Origin: Chrysemys picta bellii | Lineage: Eukaryota > Chordata > Testudines > Emydidae | Assembly: GCF_011386835.1 (NCBI RefSeq) | Contig: NC_088799.1 | Span: 71,505,302-71,569,301 of the forward strand | Length of the DNA: 64,000 bases | Direction of reading: 5' to 3' | In this document: positions 56,291 through 64,000 of the stretch, piece after piece | Position numbering within the stretch: the stretch's first letter is position 1 | How the letters are laid out: every line of letters starts with the position of its first letter | The notes under the pieces: generated by a model | What the model was told of the DNA's origin: nothing | The model's database searches: none | Seen by the model: only the letters and a program-made list of their open reading frames with translations | Program-made: the position numbers and the translations under genes

Positions 56291-59263
56291 ACATGAAAAA
56301 TACTGGCTAAAATGGTTGTCATTAAAAACTCGGCTGTCCCCACTTCAGGTACCTACAGTGACACAGGGTCAGAGTGTTGGTGAAAGCTAAAGAGCATATA
56401 GCGCAGTTCAGGAAGGAGGAGAGAAGAGGTTACAAATGTGGTATTTCCACTCATCCAATCCTGGGCTGGTTGTTTGCTGCTGCACTCAGCGATGTCACTT
56501 AGAGCAGGCTGATCTGAGTAATGCTGACTGCCAACAGCCCCACTGGGCTAACACCATAGCCACACACCACTAGGGTTGAACAGTCTTGAACTCACTCCTG
56601 TTTGTCTAACCATGCCTCCAGCTCTGTGCCGCTGGCAGATCCTATTGCACTGGAGTGATCATATTCAGGTGGCTTGAGGGGCATGTTGTGCTAGCAATTC
56701 AGCACAAAGCAGCTCAGGATCTGAGACCATATCTTCCTGTACCCAGAACAGGAAAAACTCGGATGCCACAATCATTGAGACGTGGCAAACACTGAATTTT
56801 TAAAGGCATCTACTGTACTTGTGGTTTTCTTAGCCTTTAAAGTGCTGTCAAGCGATGACAATGGCGGGATTTACTGTGTCAGAATATTCTGGCTTTCTCA
56901 CACTGGCAAAGCATGAGAAAGCATAAGCAGCTGGAAGAAGAGGAGAAAAAGTGGCTATAAGTAAACAAATTAATAACCTGAGCTGGTACCAGTGTGACTC
57001 TTACAGACAGAAGCTGTGCTGCGCTCTAAGTGAATAGATCTCCAAATGTTTGGGGTATTACCAGGAAGGATTGGTAGCAAATGGCTGGGCTGATAGATTG
57101 TTTATTTCAGCCGTAACCACCTTTTTGCTACAATTCCATCAGATCTGACAAGCTAAGATAGGCTCCATTAGTTGGATAAGGAGACCTACCTAGGAGTGAT
57201 GTGTGTGCTCCACTGCCTGCTGTGTTATTACTGAACCACTGACGCCAGCACATTTGTGGGAGACCATGTTCCGCTGATGGTGATACTGCCTAAGTGAAAA
57301 ATCAAATAGTGACCATGTCTTCTGTCTGATCACATGGCTCTTTTTGAAAGAGCAGGGCGTTGACTACAGTTTCTAAAAACAAATTCCATTTCAGATCATT
57401 AGATTCTACCTTCCTAAAATCCCCAACAGTTTCAAATGGATAGAATATTTTTCTCTTCCTTTTGTGTAGCAGTAGGGTACACTGTTAAACAGTTGTTAGG
57501 TCTTACTCAGAGGTGTCTGTCTTACAGTAGTGAGTGAAGTGAGCTATCTGGTATTGTTGTTTGTTTGTGTTATGGTAGCACCGAGGATCTCCAATCAAGG
57601 ATCATGACCCATTTTGCTAGGTGCAGAACAAATACATACAAAAGAGTTTCCTAACCAGAGTACACAACAATGCTGTGCCCGCGGGAGTCAGTAACAATAT
57701 TCCCAGTTACTTCATTGGGAACTGGATCAGACCCAGAGCTCTGAAGTATGCTGAGATCCTATGGGATTAAAAGGCACCATATCCTACGTATGTTTTGGCT
57801 TTTTTTTAATTGATATGTTAAGTCTAGTAGTGACCAAGTGTCTGTCAGAGTTGTTGGCCATACCAAGCACTGAGCCCACTGGGGGGAGAGATTACGATCA
57901 CCTCCTCCCCCTCTTCCAGGAAAAAAGCTGTGAGTGAAATATAAATCTCTGGCTGCTAGCCAGTAGAAAAAAACATACACACCTGTGTGCAAATACGTAT
58001 TGTGATGGGCATGGCTCAGACAGCTGCTAATTTGCCGGTAGGACATGCAATGTGTCAGCTTCTTCACTTGCGATGGGACTGAAGGGATGTATTAGTAGAA
58101 AGTTGCCTACAGCATAATTAAGAAATGTTTCTTCTTTCTAATTTCCTTTTCATCTTGAAGGTGCTGATGCTACAGCTGTTGAGATATCAGAAATGAATAA
58201 TGCCACTCAGTAACTGCCAAACGGGTGTGAGCCTTCCTAGGATTCATGATTTAAATGTTTCTGTGAAGGGCCTAGAATGCTAAATCAGAGGCACACCAAA
58301 AAATGACTGAACTCTCACCCCTCTTTCAGTAAAACCCATCATAGGGTTCTTTGAGAGAGGAGATCTGAGTAAGGATTCCTTCATATAGATCCCACCATGT
58401 TATCCCTGGGCTGTGCTTGGTAGATCCCCAGGGATTTGTGAGGGGTTAGAGCCATTCCTTCAGAGAGTCGATGCAGCTGTACCAGCTCTTGTCATTGGCC
58501 TAGCATTGTGGCTCCAGAGTGGATGTCCTACCAGGGCTTCCCCCTTGATATTAACTGTCCCTGGAGCCCCCTAAAGTAGGGGAAGTTCAACTGAATAAAG
58601 AACACCCCTGGGCTATATCATTCTCTACAGGGATACTCCAGGGGGCTGAAAGGGGGATGATGGGCACTCTCCAATCCTCCAGGCACCCAATTTTCCACCA
58701 CCTTGTCTGCCCTCTACACCCTCTTCCCTCGTGGTTCATGGACTTCACAGAGAAGCCTCTGTTGCTAGGAAGAATGTTGCCACAGAAGTGGCTGAACTCC
58801 CCTTCTGTATGTAGAGCTGGGGGCAGGATCTGACCTCACACAATTGCATCTGTGCAAAACAAAAAAGGGAAAAAAAACCCTCCATATTTCTTTATCAGCA
58901 GGGGTTCCCTCAAGCTTTCAGGGTGCTAATGGCATCATACATCACAGCTTATCTGGGCAGACATAGAGGTGTGCAGCCTTTCCACTCCTTAGCACGTTTC
59001 ACACAGTGATTATTTATGACCATGCTAGAAGTAGAAAGCCATACAGCAAACCTGAAGTTGCAGACTAAGGTAAAATAGGGTGTAGTTTGTGATAACTCAC
59101 ACCACAGATAACTGAAAGGTGAGTAAAGTACATTTCTTGCGTGGGAACCTATTGAACATTTAGAACTAGGGAACAGGTAGTTTTCCCTGGATTATGCATT
59201 ACTAACAAATCACTGGCTTAAAGAGTCGTGACACATCTCTGGAGGTGATAGATTGACAAATAA
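56291..59263. other. Non-coding; one dispersed repeat trace
   Basis: About 3 kb with no supportable gene. At 57545-57660 'tggtagcaccgaggatctcc...gctaggtgcagaacaaatac' is a decayed relative of the 39590 repeat. The last three bases, TAA at 59261-59263, form the left target duplication of the transposon that follows. Confidence 0.4.
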
Positions 59264-59310
59264 CACTGCTCTACAGCCAAAATGCTTCTGAAATAAATGT
59301 AGTCAAACTT
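59264..59310 (+). repeat. Left terminal inverted repeat
   Basis: CACTGCTCTACA followed after a gap by 'tgcttctgaaataaatgt', mirrored at the right end. The palindromic flank gacaaa precedes the TAA. Confidence 0.75.
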
Positions 59311-59555
59311 TACTAATTCTGGGTCACTGAGAACGAAAATGATGCTTAAAATTGTTGATTGGCTCTAGTTTTCAAGATATGCTATTGAGTCAGTATATAC
59401 GACCCTTGACTTGGGAATGGCGGAGGATAAGTGAGTTATAAAGGGAAAGGATTTCAATTTAAACTAGAAATGACTAAAATACATCTTTGACTGGATCTAT
59501 GAATAAATCTATGACTGGGTTTGGACAGTACTTGCTTTTTAGGCAAAACAATGAA

Positions 59556-59636
59556 TGATGCAATCTGAAGCTGGTATTGCGTCATACATGATCGGAATTG
59601 CATCATGTTATTCCTAGAAGTCATGGATGATGCAAT
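59556..59636. promoter_or_regulatory. Four phased TGATGCAAT-type sites upstream of the transposase
   Basis: TGATGCAAT occurs at 59556-59564 and 59628-59636, its reverse ATTGCATCA at 59597-59605 and the variant ATTGCGTCA at 59576-59584. Centres are about 20, 21 and 31 bp apart, near 2, 2 and 3 helical turns. The array sits inside the transposon, about 140 bp before its ATG. Such subterminal repeats in both orientations are typical binding arrays of a transposase. The same 9-mer is also the known C/EBP-ATF composite element bound by ATF4. Which applies here is not shown. Confidence 0.6.
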
Positions 59637-59773
59637 CATAACGAAGCTTACATCACTCTGCTGAACAAATTGCCCTATATCAGCTCTAAAAATCATACAG
59701 TGTCATGCTCTCTTATTTGTCAGTGTTTGATTTTGCAAAGGGACACATTTCTGTTTAGCCAAAGTGAGCAGAG

Positions 59774-61445
59774 ATGCCTCGTACTTGTGTGAACAGTGCA
59801 GATAACTTCTGCTATGTTTGTGGTGAAGTGACTTTTGCATCACAAAAGTGCAGTATAACCACTATGGTTAAGAAAGCCTATCACCTTTATTTTGGCTGCA
59901 AAACTGGAGATCAGGACAAGAGGTGGGCCCCACACATATGCTGCAACACTTGTGCAACAAATCTTCGCCAGTGGTTGAACAGGAAAAGGAAATCTATGCC
60001 TTTTGCAGTGCCAATGATTTGGAGAGAGCCAACAGATCATACCAGCAATTGTTACTTCTGCATGGTGCCTCCAGTTGGGAAAGGTGTGTCAAAGAAGAAA
60101 AAGTGGACTGTGCATTATCCAAACATTCCGTCTGCTATACGTCCAGTACCCCACAGAGAAGGACTGCCGGTTCCTGATGCATCAGAATCATTCTCACTTG
60201 AGTCAGACGAGGAAGAGGATGAAACTTCTGGTCCTGAACCATCAATGTCACAGGACCCACATTTTCTCCCATCCTCCTCCTCTGAACCACACCTCATAAC
60301 ACAAGGTGAACTGAATGACCTTGTCAGGGATTTGGAACTACCCAAGAGTAAGGCAGAGCTGTTGGGCTCCAGACTACAGCAGTGGAATCTCTTGGCAGGT
60401 GATGTTAGGGTTTCCATGTTCCATGACCGTCAAAAGGATCTTGTCCCATTCTTCTTCCTGGAAGGTGATCTTGTAGCCTGCAACAACATCGATGGTGTGA
60501 TGGCAGCCCTCAACATCGTTCACGATCCAGATGAGTGGAGACTGTTCATTGATTCATCGAAGATGAGTCTTAAAGCTGTTTTACTGCATAATGGCAATGT
60601 TTTGCCATCAATTCCGGTTGGTCATGCAGTCCATATGAAGGAAACCTATGACAACATGAAACAACTTTTGAGGTGCATAAACTATGACCAACATCAGTGG
60701 CAGCTTTGTGGCAATTTGAAGGTTGTTGCTCTCTTGCTTGGTCTGCAGACTGGATACACAAAGTACTGCTGTTTTCTCTGCGAATGGGATAGTCGTGCAA
60801 GAGATTCCCACTACATCAAGAAAGATTGGCCACTCCGACAGTCATTGGAGCCTGGGAGGAAAAGTGTTCAGCATCCACCACTTGTTGAATCATGGAAGAT
60901 TTTGTTACCACCCTTATACATCAAGCTGGATCTGATGAAGAACTTTGTCAAGGCCATTGACAAAACACGAGCAGCTTTCAAGTACCTCCGTGGAAAATTT
61001 CCAAGGTTAAGTGAAGCTAAGATAAAGGAAGGTGTCTTTGTTGGTCCTCAGATTCGTGAACTTCTTTGAGATGATGCATTTGACCATGCACTGCGTGGCA
61101 AGGAAAAGACTGCATGGAAAGCCTTCCAGTTAGTGGCAATAAATTTTCTCAGAAACAACAAGGCAGACAACTACAGGTTGTTGGTGGAAAACCTCCTCAA
61201 GGCATACAAAAGCCTTGGTTGCAACATGTCACTAAAGATACGTTTTTTGCACTCTCATCTATATTTTTTTCCACCGAACTGGAGCAGTGAGTGACAAGCA
61301 CGGCGAGCGATTTCACCAGGACATTGCAACAATGGAGAAACGCTATCAGGGCAAATGGAGCCCATCAATGCTTGCAAACTATTGCTGGACAGTGACAAGA
61401 GATGCTCCATTTAATGAATACAAGAGACAAGCCAAGAAGCGTTGA
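59774..61445 (+). pseudogene. Transposase-like protein of the 59264-61805 element (two breaks)
   Basis: From ATG 59774 the frame is open for 431 codons to TGA at 61067-61069. Reading on in the same frame continues the protein to about 61284, where a one-base shift is needed to reach HGERFHQD and YQGKW and the final stop at 61443-61445. The N-terminus has Cys13-x2-Cys16 and Cys57-x2-Cys60, a paired-Cys arrangement like a ZAD or other zinc-binding DNA-recognition domain. A Ser/Glu-rich acidic linker (about 137-160) follows. Then comes a conserved core with FIDSSK (Asp260), CGNLKVVALLLG (Asn314) and YCCFLCEWDSR. I recall relatives as multi-copy 'uncharacterised' proteins in arthropods and other invertebrates, with Asp where Asn314 stands. 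If that Asp is the second acid of a DDE triad (third: Glu codon 61305-61307), this copy is catalytically dead as well as interrupted. No known host function. Confidence 0.75.
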
Positions 61446-61754
61446 GTAGACACTGAATAGGACTAAACTATGTACAGAATAGTTTTTTGCCTTTTGTTTC
61501 ATACTAAATTTTATGTATATAACCCTTTTGCTGATTTTTAAAGTGTTACATAAACAGGACAGGTGAAATATTATCATGTAAAGCAACCATAAACACATGA
61601 AAAGACCTAGGTTTACAATTTATGATTAAAACTCTACTATCTACACAATATACATACACATAAAATGTAAAAACTTAAATACCTTAGAAACAGTAGCCAT
61701 TCAGTTGTTTTAATTGTCATATTTGAATTCAGCACATCCAAATACATAATAAAT

Positions 61755-61805
61755 AGCACATTTTATCTCTGAAGCAGACGACTTCTCAAAAATTGTAGAC
61801 CAGTG
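61755..61805 (-). repeat. Right terminal inverted repeat
   Basis: The mirror of the left end: 'cattttatctctgaagcaga' and then TGTAGACCAGTG, followed by TAA and tttgtc. Confidence 0.75.
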
Positions 61806-61808
61806 TAA

Positions 61809-62939
61809 TTTGTCAAAATCAGGACTTTGTTTCCACGCTTTGGAAAACTTTTAATGGTAATTGGATTGGGTTTACTTTAATCATGAGGCTGCCACAGCAC
61901 TTGTTTTAATAGAGTAGTTCCAAGATGATATTGTAGAAATTTCCTAGAGTGCCTGTAAGAAACTGTAGCACCAAATGGAGACTCAGAGATAACAAACTGA
62001 GAGCCTTCTCTTGTAACCCTTGCTTGCATGCATATTCCCACTGACCGCAATGGAACTACTCTCATGATTAAGGAAAAGTTTCCAGTCAAGGAATGCTTTT
62101 TAACTTACTTTATTTTTTGTGGGGGTTAGGGTATGGCTAGTTGTGTGTAGGAGGCAGGGTAACCCAGAGGGGAGTTGAAAGGGGCAGTTTGCTCCCAGCT
62201 CCCTCTTTTAGGGTGCCCCCAAACCTGTGGAATAATAAAATAGGGGAGAAAGCAGCAGGCAGCCAGGCTGAACTTCAATGAGCAGTGTTGTGCCCTGGCA
62301 CACAGGGTCACAGCACCATTCAGGAGTGGCTCAGCTCCCCCTCTGTTATGATAGAGGGATATTCAAGCCAAATTTGAGAGAATGGTGTAATGACCTGATG
62401 CATGATGTTCAGCACCATTATAACTAGAGCAGCCCCTGCATACAGTGTGCCCTGTGGTGGACCCTCACCTGCTGGCTGCCAAAACCATGGTGGCTCCTAT
62501 TAGCTCTGGGAATCAGCCAGGAAGCTATGCTGGTGAGGGTGAGGCTTGCCAGCCAGGACGGGTAAGGTAAGGAGTGAGGTGGAGTGGGCAGGGACTCCTG
62601 GGATGGGACAGTAGAATGGTTCCCTTGAGGGCTGAGTCTCCAGGGTGGGTGTGGGTGCAGGGTGTCATGGGCTGGGGAGGAAGGGGATAGGCTTTTTGAA
62701 AGGATTGGGAGCCTCAGTTTCAGATTTTGCCCCAGGGGCCCCAAAACCTCTATGTGGCCCTAGACAAAGGGGAGGAACCCACATTAGTTTAATTGTCTAT
62801 TAAAATACGTTATTTACTTTGCTCCACAACTTCAAGGTCTCTCAGTAGCTCTGGGAATTGAACAAATAAATCACTATTGAAAGTATAACAAGGAAAGTAT
62901 TTTTGAATACTTTCAGAAAAGGGCAGACAAATAAACAGT
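61809..62939. other. Non-coding, nothing firmly recognised
   Basis: Just outside the transposon. The GC-richer part 62140-62770 contains 'gccccaggggccccaaaacc'-type text that may be a decayed MITE, but no ends or duplication can be shown. The 106-codon minus-strand frame at 62424-62744 has no domain. Confidence 0.4.
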
Positions 62940-64000
62940 GACAAGTTTTTAAAGTGCTTGTACACAAATGCTAGAAGTCTAAATAATAAGATGGGTGAAC
63001 TAGAGTGCCTCATGATAAAGGAGGATATTGATATAATAGGCATCACAGAAACCTGGTGGACTGAGAGCAATCAATGGGACACAATCATTCTGGGGTACAA
63101 AATATATTGGAAGGACAGAACAGGTCATGCAGTGGCGGGCGGGGTGGTGGTGGTGGAGTGGCACTATATGTGAAAGAAAATGTAGAATCAAATGAAGTAA
63201 AAATCTTAAGTGAATCCACATGTTCCATAGAATCTCTATGGATAGAAATATCATGCTCTAATAAGAATATAACATTAGGGATCTATTATAGACCACCTGA
63301 CCAGGACAGTGATAGTGATGATGAAATGCTAAGGGAAATTAGAGAGGCTATCAAAATTAAGAACCCAATAATAGTGGGGGATTTCAATTATCCCCATATT
63401 GACTGGGAACATTTCACTTCAGGACGAAATGCAGAGATAAAATTTCTCGATACTTTAAATGACTACTTCATGGAGCAGCTGGTACGAGAACTACAAGGGG
63501 AGAGGCAACTCTAGATTTAGTTCTGAGTGGAGCGCAGGAGCTGGTCCAAGAGGTAACTATAACAGGACCGCTTGGAAATAGTGACCATAATACAATAGCA
63601 TTCAACATCCCTGTGGTGGGAAGAACATCTCAACAGCCCAACACTGTGGCATTTAATTTCAAAAGGGGGAACTATGCAAAAATGAGGGGGTTAGTTAAAC
63701 AGAAGTTAAAAAGTACAGTGACTAAAGTGAAATCCCTGCACGCTGCATGGGCGCTTTTTAAAGACTCCATAATAGAGGCTCAACTTCAATGTATACCCCA
63801 AATTAAAAAACACAGTAAAAGAACTAAAAAAGAGCCACTGTGGCTTAACAACCATGTAAAAGAAGCAGTGAGAGATAAAAAGACTTCCTTTAAAAAGTGG
63901 AAGTCAAATCCTAGTGAGGCAAATAGAAAGGAGCATAAACACTGCCAAATTAAGTGCAAGAATGTAATAAGAAAAGCCAAAGAGGAGTTTGAAGAACGGC
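62940..64000 (+). pseudogene. CR1 LINE type B, ORF2 5' part (broken, runs off window)
   Basis: This is the endonuclease and linker of a CR1 ORF2. Motifs in order across three frames: TNARSLNNKMGELE, ITETWW (catalytic Glu), IYYRPPDQD, VGDFNYPHIDW and SDHN near 63580, then the linker SQQPNTVAFNF, MRGLVKQKL, KKEPLWLNN and KEAVRDKKTSFKKWKS up to the window edge. Frameshifts lie near 63140 (in a GGTGG run) and 63490, so ORF2 is broken. The linker matches 21865-22140, and the last bases overlap the start of the 16073 copy; the three pieces together cover most of a type-B ORF2. Whether the reverse transcriptase follows beyond 64000 cannot be seen. Confidence 0.92.

Larger units (their letters stand above)
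59264..61805 (+). mobile_element. 2.54-kb DNA transposon, CACTG ends, TAA duplication
   Basis: The element begins CACTGCTCTACA and ends TGTAGACCAGTG, inverted ends with one difference in 12. TAA lies directly outside both (59261-59263, 61806-61808). A further inner pair, 'tgcttctgaaataaatgt' (about 59285) against the reverse of 'acattttatctctgaagc' (about 61758), extends the inverted repeat imperfectly. Beyond TAA the flanks continue as gacaaa/tttgtc, so either the target was a palindrome or the true termini lie slightly further out. The single long reading frame (59774-61445) encodes a transposase-like protein. CACTG termini with a 3-bp duplication fit the CMC (CACTA/Chapaev) group, but the protein family should decide; that class is inference. 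Confidence 0.8.

Overview
The window looks like nuclear DNA of a turtle (Testudines). The main evidence is its repeats. There is a tRNA-derived SINE with a CR1-type tail (37628-37817), the arrangement known for the turtle Cry/tortoise Pol III SINE. There are two CR1 LINE subfamilies, one of them with an almost undamaged ORF2. There are also MIR-like CORE-SINE pieces and many hAT-like and PIF/Harbinger-like MITEs. The sequence is AT-rich, with short ORFs, microsatellites and no operon-like layout. Only one host-derived protein can be read from end to end; exons of larger spliced genes could be hidden, but I found none I can support.

Layout. 0.3-16 kb: mostly unique-looking AT-rich DNA with scattered MIR pieces, a Penelope-type fragment carrying a hammerhead-like hairpin, an LTR-like unclassified repeat (3.9-4.9 kb) and three hAT-like MITEs with 8-bp target duplications (8.8, 10.1, 12.9 kb). 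16-24 kb: a CR1 cluster. It holds a 5'-truncated type-B CR1, a CR1 ORF1 fragment, a type-B CR1 whose 5' part is inverted against its 3' part, and a decayed type-A CR1 split by a 229-bp MITE with TAA on both sides. 24-39 kb: gene-free, with hairpin repeats, MIR pieces, the SINE and microsatellites. 39.6-45.6 kb: an accessory hotspot. It holds a minisatellite, an intact intronless copy of ASF1A (histone H3-H4 chaperone) joined in the same orientation to a 5'-truncated CR1 with an open ORF2, a second CR1 3' piece about 3.4% diverged from it, and a palindrome-rich MITE. 45.6-59.2 kb: little, apart from two MITEs and simple repeats. 59.264-61.805 kb: a 2.54-kb DNA transposon with CACTG/CAGTG ends, TAA target duplication and one long, slightly broken transposase-like ORF. 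62.9-64 kb: the 5' part (endonuclease) of another type-B CR1 running off the window.

How parts work together. CR1 supplies endonuclease and reverse transcriptase. The SINE shares the 3' tail of type-A CR1 and so can plausibly use its enzyme. The ASF1A copy, which has no poly(A) tail before CR1 sequence begins, may have been made by the same machinery through a template switch. The 59-62 kb element is the best candidate for a little-described system. Upstream of its reading frame lie four copies of a 9-bp TGATGCAAT-type site in both orientations, about 20, 21 and 31 bp apart, close to whole helical turns. All family names are from recognition by eye; no database search was run.
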